This document shows positions 38,580-47,278 of a DNA stretch of 64,000 bases, piece after piece. This stretch comes from Pleurocapsa sp. PCC 7319 (lineage in GTDB: Bacteria > Cyanobacteriota > Cyanobacteriia > Cyanobacteriales > Xenococcaceae): assembly GCF_000332195.1 (NCBI RefSeq), contig NZ_KB235922.1, forward strand, positions 1,299,902 through 1,363,901, read 5' to 3'. How positions within the stretch are numbered: position 1 is the stretch's first letter; the number at the start of each line of letters is the position of its first letter. Position numbers and translations under genes: made by a program. The notes under the pieces were generated by a model. That model ran no database searches. It was not told where the DNA came from and saw only the letters and a program-made list of their open reading frames with translations.

Positions 38580-38885
38580 TAAAAACACCTTTAGTTATTC
38601 AATTTCAGGTTATGCAAAATTATGAATATTCACAGCTTAGAAAATTTTGATGACAAAACTATGACTAAGTAATGACACTAATATGTCGTTACAGAATTTG
38701 AAACTAGTAAATAACAAATTACCCAATTACTTGAGTAATTATGTCGCGACCAAAATTGATACGCGTTCGCCAATATAACTTACTGCTTGTCTAAGAGCTA
38801 CAGTGCGATCGCTAATAATATTTATTTGTAGCAACTTTTTTCAATTATCCTCAGTTTTCTCATGCGTCTTTCTGTCTGTCCTTAA

Positions 38886-40082
38886 CTAAATATTGTTATT
38901 AATCCATTTAGTTGCTGCTTGATAGTGTTGATATTCTTGTTCACTACGGCGAAATTCAGAAGTATGCACCCTAAACTTACCGTTTACAAATTGCACTCCG
39001 TAATATTTATGTAACAACTCATGATATAGAACTAGTTCTACTACCATCTTGGGAACACTTTGCCGATCTAAAGTGCGACTAATCACAACTCGGTCTTTAG
39101 TACGCTCGTAATGACCTAGCTTACGTTTAGTTGAGATTTGATTCCAAGTTAGGCGAGGTTTAGCCATCTTGTTAGCGAAATATTGACGATTAATATTGGC
39201 AAATAGCTGTTCTAAATCGTAATAGTTGCCTTGGCTTTTTTCGGCATCAATATCAGCAATTAAATCTAATTCTAAAACCAGATCACAATATTCATCTGTC
39301 ATACTGAATTTACGAATACTTTGCTGATGATTATCGATTTTATTTTTTCCTAGCAAAGCCGATTTAATAATGATTTCTAGTAAGGAATCATCAGCACGGA
39401 TAAAACCTTCACTCAACTGAATCTCAATTAGATTACTCGGATGGCGATGGGTTTTATATTTATATAAGCCACTATAGTTACCAAAAGTAATTGAAATTTG
39501 CTTATTAAGGCGATTGTTTTTAATAATTTTGTGAGCCAGCTCATAACCGCGGGTAACAGCATTTAAATGTAGCTGTAAATTATCAGAATTACTTAAAAAT
39601 TTCATCCAAGAATAAGCTCTGCGAGAGGGAGTAGCTAAATCTGTGGGAGTCAGTTGTTTATTGTGACAAATATTTTCTATTTCTGTGGCATGTTTTTGTA
39701 GAGTTATTCGTAGACAACTGGTGTCATCAAGAGTTTGATTTTGAACTGTATTGTCAATCTTTGTTTGAATTATACTTTGCTGCTTAACTACATTTTTGAG
39801 GCGTAAAGTTGACGATTTAATGGGAGGTTTTTTAGTTGATTGTGGAATTTTAACTAACGGCAGATTTGATAAATCAACACTTTTAAGATAATTGTAGGCA
39901 TTTCGTGACGGTTTCGGTAGTTGACTAGGAGAGGTATTATGGCGATCGCAAATTTGTTCAATTTCCTTGAGTGATCGCTTGACAAACTTTTTAAAAGAAT
40001 TAGCTTCAGAGGCAAGAATACCATTTTGTAGGGCGTGTTGTACTTCGTTTGCCGTTTTGACCACTCCTTTAATGCGAATCAT
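38886..40082 (-). CDS. Putative zinc metalloprotease with SprT/DUF45-like C-terminal domain
   Basis: A 398-residue protein. The C-terminal part (about 285-380) has DLEQLFANINRQYF, then MAKPRLTW, and the zinc motif HELLHKYYG (HExxH), like SprT/M48-type minigluzincins. The N-terminal half is unusual. A motif of the form EIxxIC-(x8-9)-PxxL-x2-PSRxAYxxxK occurs at about 38-67 and again at about 132-161, joined by a Lys-rich linker, so it appears to be an internal duplication. It has no signal peptide. The exact function is unknown; SprT-like proteins can act in DNA-protein crosslink repair, but this is not shown for this subgroup. Confidence 0.8.
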   Translation of the reverse strand: MIRIKGVVKTANEVQHALQNGILASEANSFKKFVKRSLKEIEQICDRHNTSPSQLPKPSRNAYNYLKSVDLSNLPLVKIPQSTKKPPIKSSTLRLKNVVKQQSIIQTKIDNTVQNQTLDDTSCLRITLQKHATEIENICHNKQLTPTDLATPSRRAYSWMKFLSNSDNLQLHLNAVTRGYELAHKIIKNNRLNKQISITFGNYSGLYKYKTHRHPSNLIEIQLSEGFIRADDSLLEIIIKSALLGKNKIDNHQQSIRKFSMTDEYCDLVLELDLIADIDAEKSQGNYYDLEQLFANINRQYFANKMAKPRLTWNQISTKRKLGHYERTKDRVVISRTLDRQSVPKMVVELVLYHELLHKYYGVQFVNGKFRVHTSEFRRSEQEYQHYQAATKWINNNI

Positions 40083-40166
40083 AATTCCACTAATTCATCT
40101 CGATTCTCTAACATTAGATACAATCTTAATCTCTAAAGATAGGATTAAAGAATTGTATATGTAACA

Positions 40167-40184
40167 ATGATTAGCGGTAATCAT
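40167..40184. promoter_or_regulatory. Palindrome upstream of ndhF
   Basis: ATGATTA-GCGG-TAATCAT, a perfect 7-bp inverted repeat 40 bp before the ndhF start codon. It could be an operator or a 5'-leader hairpin; no regulator is identified. Confidence 0.35.
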
Positions 40185-40223
40185 CAAATAGTTAAGCAAT
40201 CTATCATAATTTAGAACTAAAAA

Positions 40224-42248
40224 ATGGAACCGCTTTATCAGTATGCTTGGCTAATTCCTCTGTTGCCTTTACTAGGGGCGATGGTTGTCGGAATTGGTTT
40301 AATCTCTTTTAATAAAGCAACTAACAAATTACGTCAGATAGTTGCTATTTTTATCGTCTCCATCATTGGTATGGCAATGGTGATGTCTTTTGCCATTCTG
40401 TGGAGTCAAATTCACGGACATGAAGTTTACACCCACAGTATCGAGTGGGCTGCGGCAGGAGATTTTCATTTGACAATGGGTTATACCATTGATCATCTCA
40501 GTGCCTTAATGTTGGTAATTGTCACCACAGTAGCCTTCTTGGTGATGATTTACACCGATGGCTACATGGCTCATGACCCCAGTTATGTCCGCTTTTACGC
40601 CTATTTGAGTATATTTAGTTCTTCGATGTTGGGGCTAGTGATTAGTCCTAACCTTGTGCAAATTTATATTTTCTGGGAATTGGTGGGAATGTGTTCCTAC
40701 CTGTTAATTGGGTTTTGGTTTGATCGTCAACCCGCAGCTGATGCTTGTCAAAAGGCATTTGTCACCAACCGTGTCGGTGACTTTGGTCTCTTACTGGGGA
40801 TGCTGGGGCTTTACTGGGCAACAGGTAGTTTTGAGTTTGTGGGTATGGGCGATCGCCTGGGAGACTTAGTTTCTAATGGGTCGCTAAGCGCTTTCGTCGC
40901 CACCTTTTTTGCTATTTTGGTCTTTCTAGGACCAGTAGCCAAGTCAGCTCAATTTCCACTTCATGTTTGGCTACCAGACGCGATGGAGGGTCCTACACCT
41001 ATCTCAGCTCTAATTCATGCTGCCACAATGGTTGCTGCTGGGGTATTTCTAATCGCGCGGATGTATCCCGTTTTTGAACATGTGCCTTTGGCAATGGATA
41101 CTATTGCCTGGACTGGAGCATTTACAGCGTTTCTGGGTGCAACTATTGCCTTAACTCAAAATGACATCAAAAAAGGTCTCGCATATTCAACGATGTCTCA
41201 ACTGGGCTATATGGTAATGGCAATGGGTATTGGTTCATACAGTGCTGGTTTATTCCACCTGATGACCCATGCTTATTTTAAAGCGATGCTATTCCTTTGT
41301 TCTGGTTCGGTAATTCATGGCATGGAAGATGTGGTAGGACATAATCCTCTTTTGGCTCAGGATATGCGACTGATGGGTGGCTTGAGAAAGTATATGCCTA
41401 TTACCTCTGGTGCTTTCTTGATTGGTACATTAGCAATTTGTGGAATTCCTCCCTTCGCTGGTTTCTGGTCAAAAGACGAAATCCTTGGACAAGCTTTCCA
41501 GGCTAATCCGATTCTTTGGTTTGTCGGATGGGCAACTGCTGGCTTAACGGCATTCTATATGTTCCGAATGTACTTTATGACCTTTGAAGGAGAGTTTCGC
41601 GGTAATAATGCTGGCATCAAACAACAGTTGATGACCGAAGCAGGATTGGCTTTTGGTCCTGGAGCAATGGATACCAAAGAAGCTGATAGTCATGGTCACA
41701 GTGAGTCTCCTCATGAGTCTCCTTTAACAATGGCGTTACCTCTAGTAGTTTTAGCAGTACCTTCTATTGGTATTGGTTTGATTGGTCGTCCTTGGGAAAA
41801 CTATTTTGAAGAATTTATTCACGCCCCAGGAGAAGTAATCGCTGAAGCTACTCATGCTTTTGACTGGAATGAATTCCTAATTATGGCTGGGTTGTCAGTA
41901 GCGATCGCCGTTACTGGAATTATCGTTGCCATATTGATGTATCGTGCCAAAAAAATCGATCCCGTTGCGATCGCCAAGAAATATCCTGCTCTCTATCGCC
42001 TTTCCCTCAACAAATGGTATATCGACGATATATATAACGAAGTGTTTGTCGTTGGCTGTCGTCGTATAGCTAGACAAATTATGGAGGTAGATTACCGTGT
42101 AGTAGATGGTGCAGTAAATCTCACTGGTTTAGTAACGGTACTCAGTGGTGAAGGCTTGAAATATCTGGAAAACGGTCGCGCTCAATTCTATGCTTTGATT
42201 GTGTTTGCGGCAGTTTTGGGATTTGTCTTGGTGTTTAGTCTTTCCTAA
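40224..42248 (+). CDS. ndhF: NAD(P)H-quinone oxidoreductase subunit 5 (NdhF1)
   Basis: A 674-residue antiporter-like membrane subunit of photosynthetic NDH-1, which pumps protons with ferredoxin as the electron source. Typical features are the N-terminal YAWLIPLLPLLGAMVVG, the core WELVGMCSYLLIGFWFDR, the conserved Lys/His region GPTPISALIHAATMVAAGV and SQLGYMVMAMGIGSYSAGLFHL. The NdhF-specific FMTFEGEFRG is followed by a long C-terminal lateral helix region. The length and motifs fit the NdhF1 form of the constitutive NDH-1L complex rather than the CO2-uptake NdhF3/F4. No ndhD is adjacent. A HIP1-based terminator follows at 42299. Confidence 0.96.
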   Translation: MEPLYQYAWLIPLLPLLGAMVVGIGLISFNKATNKLRQIVAIFIVSIIGMAMVMSFAILWSQIHGHEVYTHSIEWAAAGDFHLTMGYTIDHLSALMLVIVTTVAFLVMIYTDGYMAHDPSYVRFYAYLSIFSSSMLGLVISPNLVQIYIFWELVGMCSYLLIGFWFDRQPAADACQKAFVTNRVGDFGLLLGMLGLYWATGSFEFVGMGDRLGDLVSNGSLSAFVATFFAILVFLGPVAKSAQFPLHVWLPDAMEGPTPISALIHAATMVAAGVFLIARMYPVFEHVPLAMDTIAWTGAFTAFLGATIALTQNDIKKGLAYSTMSQLGYMVMAMGIGSYSAGLFHLMTHAYFKAMLFLCSGSVIHGMEDVVGHNPLLAQDMRLMGGLRKYMPITSGAFLIGTLAICGIPPFAGFWSKDEILGQAFQANPILWFVGWATAGLTAFYMFRMYFMTFEGEFRGNNAGIKQQLMTEAGLAFGPGAMDTKEADSHGHSESPHESPLTMALPLVVLAVPSIGIGLIGRPWENYFEEFIHAPGEVIAEATHAFDWNEFLIMAGLSVAIAVTGIIVAILMYRAKKIDPVAIAKKYPALYRLSLNKWYIDDIYNEVFVVGCRRIARQIMEVDYRVVDGAVNLTGLVTVLSGEGLKYLENGRAQFYALIVFAAVLGFVLVFSLS

Positions 42249-42298
42249 TACAATTCAGTTAATTTCTACTTTTCTGGCTATTGACTTTGAAAACTAAC

Positions 42299-42328
42299 AA
42301 GCGATCGCTCTTGGGGTGATCGCTTTTT
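42299..42328 (+). terminator. Terminator of ndhF
   Basis: AAGCGATC (42299-42306) pairs with GATCGCTT (42318-42325), with an 11-nt loop and a run of five T. It lies between the convergent ndhF and LeuB-like genes and uses a HIP1 site as half of the stem. Confidence 0.8.
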
Positions 42329-42347
42329 CGTTTAATTGTACTCAATA

Positions 42348-43376
42348 TCATTTTGATAATTCATTTAACAGCAGCTCAATTAATTGTTCTGTATTAACTA
42401 AAATTTCTGGAGCCTGAGGATTTAAATCAGCAGTCCGATAACCACACTCTAAAATTTTAGTTTGAGCTTGTTTTAAGCTTTGAACAGCTCCCAATTCTCC
42501 CCATTGTTCTAGCATCATGACTACACTGGCTAGAGTACCTAGAGGATTAGCGATTCCTTGACCTGCGATCGCTGGTGCTGTGCCGTGAATTGCCTCGTAC
42601 ATAGCAAATCCAGAACTATTTAGACTAGCCGAGCCTAATAAGCCAATAGAGCCGACCAATGCTCCCCCTAAGTCGCTCAGGATATCTCCAAAGAGATTTC
42701 CCGCCAAAATCACATCAAACTGTTGGGGATCGATCACCAATTGCATTGCTAAATTATCCACCAGCATTCCCGTAACTGTTACCTCAGGAAAACTCACCGC
42801 TTCTTGGAATACCAAACGAGTCCAAGGCAAATGAGGTAAAGCATTTTCCTTATGAGCAACAGTTAGTAAACCACGACGTTGTTGCGCTTTAGTCAGTGCA
42901 ATTCTAGCTATTCTTCTAATATCGCGATCGCTATAGGTCATTGTATGATAACCAGAGGTATTTTCTTGGGTTCTTCCAGATGCACCAAAATAAATACCGC
43001 TAACCAGTTCCCGCACAAACAAAATATCAACACCTTCTAGCATCTCAGACTTAAGAGACGATTTATCTATCAGACTGGGAAAAACTTTGACTGGACGTAA
43101 ATTAGCAAAAAAATCAAAACGCTGACGTAATTCCAATAATCCGCCTTGAGATACTGCTCCAAATAAAATCCCATCTTTTCCTTGGCATAGTTGTGCTGTC
43201 TCTTCAGGGAAATAAGCTCCCAATTCTTTTAAAGCTGCTTGACCAATTAAACCGTATTCTATGCTGACTGAAAAGCCGTGTAGCTCTGCTAAACGTTTCA
43301 AGATAGTGATCGCTGCAGGAACAACTTCCTTGCCAATACCTTCTCCTGGTAACGCTACGATGTGATACTTTCTCAA
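42348..43376 (-). CDS. Isocitrate/isopropylmalate dehydrogenase family protein (LeuB-like)
   Basis: A 342-residue NAD(P)-dependent beta-decarboxylating dehydrogenase. Substrate-binding arginines lie in LLELRQRFDFFANLRP. RELVSGIYFG matches the LeuB consensus RELTGGIYFG. The catalytic Lys is in VAHKENALP, and the metal-binding Asp residues are in VDNLAMQLV and GNLFGDILSDLGG. The NAD loop is EAIHGTAPAIAGQGIANPLG. It is about 20 residues shorter than usual LeuB and begins ALPGEGIGKEV rather than LPGDGIGPE. It may be a paralogue acting on isopropylmalate, tartrate or a related acid. No other leu gene is nearby. Decayed AraC and SDR genes and a symporter lie beside it. Confidence 0.88.
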   Translation of the reverse strand: MRKYHIVALPGEGIGKEVVPAAITILKRLAELHGFSVSIEYGLIGQAALKELGAYFPEETAQLCQGKDGILFGAVSQGGLLELRQRFDFFANLRPVKVFPSLIDKSSLKSEMLEGVDILFVRELVSGIYFGASGRTQENTSGYHTMTYSDRDIRRIARIALTKAQQRRGLLTVAHKENALPHLPWTRLVFQEAVSFPEVTVTGMLVDNLAMQLVIDPQQFDVILAGNLFGDILSDLGGALVGSIGLLGSASLNSSGFAMYEAIHGTAPAIAGQGIANPLGTLASVVMMLEQWGELGAVQSLKQAQTKILECGYRTADLNPQAPEILVNTEQLIELLLNELSK

Positions 43377-43429
43377 AAAATTTTCCTACTTTAAATTTAT
43401 TTAAAACTTTTCCTACTCTTAAGCCAATT

Positions 43430-43594
43430 TTATCCGCTCCTTTTAATGCTCTCTTTTCTCTTTGAGTAGCTTTTTTTATGATGACTTGTGTTGGCAGGGA
43501 CAATGACAAAATCTCCTTGAATATTTTGTTCTCGCATTAAACGTCCGTCAATAGTTCTTTCTGTTTGAACAGATGATGGCATATGGGAAAGTAA
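43430..43594 (-). pseudogene. AraC-family regulator remnant
   Basis: On the minus strand about 40 codons read SHMPSSVQTERTIDGRLMRE followed by GDFVIVPANTSHH. This matches the beginning of the sensor domain of AraC-type regulators (a basic ...DGxxxRE...GD..I.PA...H pattern). The rest of the regulator, including the DNA-binding helix-turn-helix, is gone. An open frame continues to 43654, but its first 20 codons overlap the SDR remnant on the other strand and are not AraC-like. The break point with the SDR remnant is near 43594. Confidence 0.55.
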
Positions 43595-43912
43595 TCTTTC
43601 CCTGGTTATTCTCGATCGCCTAAAAAAACTAGAAAGCGAACTTCCCAATACCAAAGCTTATGTTTGCGATGTAGGAGATTTACAGGCACTATTGGCAACT
43701 ATAGAAGCAGTGCGATCGCAAATAGGACATCCTTCAGTACTGATTCACAATGCAGTTAGAGCCCCCTTAGAACGTAATGAAAGCCTATCTCCTGACTTCT
43801 TTTGTCAACCCGAAGATATTGTGAAAGAAGTATTTCACGTAGCTTAGCTCATCAGGCGCGATCGGCTTGGTCATTTGATGTTGAGATTAGACCTTTTAGT
43901 GAAAAGTGGTAA
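43593..43912 (+). pseudogene. Short-chain dehydrogenase (SDR) remnant
   Basis: A plus-strand frame without a start codon encodes VILDRLKKLESEL, then VCDVGDLQALLATIEAVRSQ and VLIHNAVRAP, the second half of an SDR Rossmann fold. The Gly-rich N-terminus is missing. The catalytic Ser-Tyr-Lys region is deleted: sequence jumps from PDFF to CQPEDIVKEVFHVA, which is already near the SDR C-terminus. A stop at 43845 and a frameshift (probably a 5-nt GTAGC insertion) follow, after which HQARSAWSFDVEIRPFSEKW and a stop restore the standard C-terminal end. This gene is clearly dead. Confidence 0.8.
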
Positions 43913-43972
43913 TATCGTTTTTCTCGATTTGGCATAAAAGACTAAGTTCCCAAATCTAAAGAGGAAAAAGCC

Positions 43973-44024
43973 ATGATTTGTTATCTAACGATGACATTCA
44001 ATAGCAATCTAGGTAACAAATCAT
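43973..44024 (+). promoter_or_regulatory. 5'-leader hairpin in front of the symporter gene
   Basis: ATGATTTGTTATCT (43973-43986) pairs with AGGTAACAAATCAT (44011-44024); 11 bp are perfect and 13 of 14 match overall. It lies 28 bp before the symporter start and coincides with a short leader frame. It could be an operator, an attenuator or an RNA-stability element. Confidence 0.55.
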
Positions 44025-44026
44025 AA
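43973..44026 (+). CDS. Candidate 17-codon leader peptide of the symporter gene
   Basis: ATG at 43973 is preceded by GAGGA at 43961-43965, a good Shine-Dalgarno sequence at correct spacing. The frame reads MICYLTMTFNSNLGNKS and stops at 44024-44026, 26 bp before the symporter start. The hairpin at 43973-44024 has its two arms exactly at the start and the end of this frame, so translation of the leader would melt the hairpin. Expression is not demonstrated. Confidence 0.4.
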   Translation: MICYLTMTFNSNLGNKS

Positions 44027-44052
44027 ACGATCAAAATTAACCAGGAGTAATC

Positions 44053-45555
44053 ATGACAGAAAAACTTCTGTTTTGGGGAATAATTCTATTTTTAGTTGCC
44101 ACCTTAGCTATTGGAATGTGGGCAGCCAAACAAGTCAAAGGAGATAGCGAAAACTATCTAGTTGCTGGAAGAGGATTAGTATTACCCTTAGCAGCATCCA
44201 CCTTGATGGCACAATCGGTAGACTCTAATGCCACTTTGGGTAATACCGATTTAGCAGCCGAGTTTGGCTTTTGGGCTGGTGCATCTTTACCGATTGGGTT
44301 AGCACTATGTTTATTTTTAACCGCTCTGTTTTTTGCCAAACCTATGAATCGTATGGGTTTAATTACCCTGCCAGATTTCTATCGAGTTAAGTATAATCGT
44401 AAAACCGAGGTTGTAGCTTCTTTACTGATGGTATTGAGCTTTTCCTTTTTACTAGCGGGTAATTTAGTTGCGGGAGGCTATCTATTTCAAGCTTTTTTGG
44501 GTACGACTTACACCGCAGGAGTAATGCTACTGGCAATTACCGTTTTTATTTACACTGCTAGTGGGGGGTTGTTTGCTGTAGCCTATACTGATGCTATTCA
44601 AGTAGGTATTGCTTTTGTAGGTTCGATCGGGCTATTAGCTTTTATGGCTACTAACTTTGGTTTAGAAATACCTGCGGATACTGGTCCTTTAGCGTTGGCT
44701 CAACTAAGCGATCCTGCTGCTGGTGCTGCTATTAATTGGGCAACTTTACTGGCATTAGGATTAGGAGATATTGTGGCGATCGACTTTATGGCGCGTATTT
44801 TTGCTGCCGAAAGCCCTGAAACTGCCCAAAGAGGTTGCTTGATTGGCTCTGCTGGCACAATAATTATTGGCGTTCCTTTTTCTTTAATTGCTCTGTCTGC
44901 TCCCCAAATTTTGGCTGATGCGGGGATTACTCCCGATGGTCCAATTCTTTATGCTCTCCTCAACGGTGTTGTCCCACCAATATTGGGATTATTAGTAATT
45001 GTGGCAATTCTTTCCGCTTCTCTCTCCACCGCTGATGGCGCAATCCTTGGTACTTCTTCCGTTATTGCCCATAATGTCATCGGCATTAATTCCGACGACC
45101 ATAATGCAGCAGGAGACAGATTATTGCTGCTAACCCGGGTAATGGCTTTTGTAATTACAACAATGGGAGTATTTTTTGCCTTAAAAGTTCCTCAAACTGG
45201 AGTTTTATTATTACTAGCTTTCGATCTGGGTTTTGCAGGTTTACTCGTTCCTTTAGCAGGAGGACTTTATTGGAGGGGAGCAACTTGGCAAGGTGCATTG
45301 TCTTGTATTATTTTAGGCTCTTTCACGCGACTGCTATTGTTTGCCTTGATGCCCACAACATTTGGCATTGATAACACCCTGCTATACATACCTAACAATA
45401 TCTTAACCGCCGATTTTGATGGCTTTCCTACTTTAATTAGTCCTTTAGTGGGATTGGCAGCATTTGTAATTATTTCTAACTTAACAGGAGACAATAAAAA
45501 TTCCAGAAACTTGATGCGCTCTGAAGAAAGAGTCGCCCCAACTTATCGTAAGTAA
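44053..45555 (+). CDS. Sodium:solute symporter family protein
   Basis: A 500-residue SSS-family transporter with about 13 membrane helices that should couple sodium entry to uptake of a small organic solute. Recognisable parts are the first helix, WAAKQVKGDSENYLVAGR, QSVDSNATLGNTDLAAEFGFW, ITLPDFYRVKYNRKTEV, FIYTASGGLFAVAYTDAIQ and SASLSTADGAILGTSSVIAHN (the sodium-binding TM8 region). The AGGAG ribosome-binding site and ATG at 44053 fix the start. The substrate is unknown. Nearby LeuB-like, SDR and AraC remnants hint at a former organic-acid utilisation cluster; this is inference. Confidence 0.94.
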   Translation: MTEKLLFWGIILFLVATLAIGMWAAKQVKGDSENYLVAGRGLVLPLAASTLMAQSVDSNATLGNTDLAAEFGFWAGASLPIGLALCLFLTALFFAKPMNRMGLITLPDFYRVKYNRKTEVVASLLMVLSFSFLLAGNLVAGGYLFQAFLGTTYTAGVMLLAITVFIYTASGGLFAVAYTDAIQVGIAFVGSIGLLAFMATNFGLEIPADTGPLALAQLSDPAAGAAINWATLLALGLGDIVAIDFMARIFAAESPETAQRGCLIGSAGTIIIGVPFSLIALSAPQILADAGITPDGPILYALLNGVVPPILGLLVIVAILSASLSTADGAILGTSSVIAHNVIGINSDDHNAAGDRLLLLTRVMAFVITTMGVFFALKVPQTGVLLLLAFDLGFAGLLVPLAGGLYWRGATWQGALSCIILGSFTRLLLFALMPTTFGIDNTLLYIPNNILTADFDGFPTLISPLVGLAAFVIISNLTGDNKNSRNLMRSEERVAPTYRK

Positions 45556-45564
45556 ATACATAGT

Positions 45565-45608
45565 GATCGCTCTTCAATTGAACAATTAAAAATATACAGA
45601 GAGCGATC
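45565..45608. terminator. Possible bidirectional terminator
   Basis: GATCGCTCT (45565-45573) pairs with AGAGCGATC (45600-45608) across a 26-nt loop between two convergent genes. There is no T run, so the call is weak. Confidence 0.4.
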
Positions 45609-45615
45609 GCCTAAA

Positions 45616-45993
45616 TTAACGATAGTATGTGATACCACGATATTTTAGTTTGATTTTCTGCTTTGGCTTGAATGTCTTGGCTTTTTCGAGTTGTATAGTT
45701 AAATCCCAAGCCCGATCTAATCTTTCTACATCATCTAAAGACCAACAATCTTTGAGAAATTCTCTTTTATGTTCATACCAAAAGGTGATGGGGTCGAGAA
45801 TTGGTTTGACTTCAGACTTGTAAAAAAGCTGTTTTATATATGAGATCCAAGGAAATTTAGGATTAATACTGGCTCTCAAAGAATTGCCACGATAAACTAT
45901 TTCTTTCTTTTTTGCTTCTACTAGAGAGATTGAAAGATCTGGATTTGCTTCGTTATACTGTACTCCCCTATAAATTAGTTTCATGGGATTCAC
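45616..45993 (-). CDS. DUF4278 domain-containing protein
   Basis: A 125-residue protein. The N-terminus MKLIYRGVQYNEANPDLSIS (from residue 3) and the later IVYRGNSLR fit the DUF4278 pattern of two YRG boxes, a small domain nearly confined to cyanobacteria. The remaining 85 residues are basic, with a third YRGITYYR at the very C-terminus. Function is unknown. The stop codon is only 8 bp from the inverted repeat at 45600. Confidence 0.8.
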   Translation of the reverse strand: MNPMKLIYRGVQYNEANPDLSISLVEAKKKEIVYRGNSLRASINPKFPWISYIKQLFYKSEVKPILDPITFWYEHKREFLKDCWSLDDVERLDRAWDLTIQLEKAKTFKPKQKIKLKYRGITYYR

Positions 45994-46199
45994 CTCTATT
46001 ACCAGGATATTATGAGGTGCGTTCCTTCAGGATTATTTGAGTTATTCCTTACTTCCGTCTTTCCTAAAGCGATTGTGGAAAAGATGAACGATTTAATTAT
46101 TATATTTTTATGATAATCAAGAATTCCATTGAATTTGAATAGGGAGTTTTAATTTTGGTTACAAATTCTATACTCCAAAACAATCCATAGTCGTTATGA

Positions 46200-46559
46200 G
46201 CACGAGAGCGGATTATTTTCCTAGCAGAAACGGTTGAGCCTGAAATGGCAAATCGAATCGTGGCGCAAATGCTTTTCCTGGAAGCAGAAGACCCTGAAAA
46301 AGGCATTTATCTCTATATCAACTCGCCAGGCTCGACATCTTTTTTACAGGGAAAGGAGCTTGTTGGGGCAACCCTAACTAACTTTGACGAACGAGGGCGA
46401 TCGCTCAAGCTCAAAATCAAGGATGTACAGCCCGATTACCAGGATAAAGACCAAGAAAGCTATCTCTATACCGTTATTTATTACAGTGCTACCGATAATA
46501 TTTGGTATCACCTCCGTCAGAACGATTTAACAGATATTAAACTATATCTCAAATATTAA
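46200..46559 (+). pseudogene. ClpP fragment fused to an unrelated C-terminal sequence
   Basis: From about 46203 the frame reads [20 protein letters not shown], then [20 protein letters not shown] and SPGS. This is clearly ClpP up to the first Gly after the NSPG loop; the catalytic Ser, His and Asp are all missing. A stop at 46197 cuts it off upstream, and a shifted DIYSR-like trace lies just before. At about 46333 it continues in frame into [20 protein letters not shown] and [20 protein letters not shown], ending LYLKY. That second part resembles the last half of a small secreted cyanobacterial domain (possibly ADYC type; unsure). The first ATG is 46245, so a 104-residue chimera could be made. 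It is probably a junction of two gene ruins. Confidence 0.7.
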
Positions 46560-46570
46560 ACGAAAAGACC

Positions 46571-47167
46571 ATGAAAATATACGGCGATATTCAATCGGGT
46601 AATTGCTACAAAGTTAAGCTTGTATGTGCCTTGTTAGATATCGAGAATGACTGGATAGAAGTTGACATCTTGGCAGGGGAAACTAAAAAACCTGAATTTT
46701 TAGAGAAAAACCCCAATGGAAAAATTCCTTTACTAGAGTTATCTGATGGTCGATACCTTTCGGAGTCCAATGCGATTATCAATTTTTTGGCTGCTGGTAG
46801 TAAACTTTTACCTCAAGATGCTTTCGAGCTGGCTAAAGTTCAGCAGTGGCAGTTTTTTGAGCAATACAGTCACGAACCCTACATAGCAGTTGCTCGATTT
46901 ATTGCTAAATATTTAGGCTTGCCGAGCGATCGCCAAGTAGAATATGAATCTAAACAAGCTGGCGGTTATAAAGCACTAAATGTCATGGAAGAACAGCTTA
47001 AAAAATCTAGGTACCTAACGGGGGATAATCTAACCACTGCCGATATTTCCTTATATGGCTATACCCATGTAGCAGAAGAAGGGGGTTTTGACCTGACCAA
47101 ATATCCGGCAATTCAGTCATGGATCGACAGAATTGCTTCAGAACCAAAATACGTTGGTATGAATTAA
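46571..47167 (+). CDS. Glutathione S-transferase family protein
   Basis: A 198-residue cytosolic GST. The thioredoxin-like N-terminal domain has CYKVKLVCALLDIENDWIEVD, the cis-Pro in PNGKIPLLEL and the glutathione-contacting SESNAIINFLA. The all-helical C-terminal domain has LTGDNLTTADISLYGYTHVA, the N-capping Asp motif of GSTs. The length is normal. It conjugates or reduces small electrophiles; the substrate is unknown. It starts 11 bp after the ClpP-chimera stop. Confidence 0.94.
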   Translation: MKIYGDIQSGNCYKVKLVCALLDIENDWIEVDILAGETKKPEFLEKNPNGKIPLLELSDGRYLSESNAIINFLAAGSKLLPQDAFELAKVQQWQFFEQYSHEPYIAVARFIAKYLGLPSDRQVEYESKQAGGYKALNVMEEQLKKSRYLTGDNLTTADISLYGYTHVAEEGGFDLTKYPAIQSWIDRIASEPKYVGMN

Positions 47168-47278
47168 TTAGCATTTATCGAAAGATCGCTTCAAACTAGA
47201 ACATTACTCAGGTATTAATATGGATCAGGTACAAAAGAGCGATCTCCAAAAATCCCAGATTAACAGGCAGTAAAACTA

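Noticed and set aside
43204-43509. 101-codon minus-strand frame over the 5' end of the LeuB-like gene
   Set aside because: It largely overlaps the well-supported LeuB-like coding sequence in another frame.
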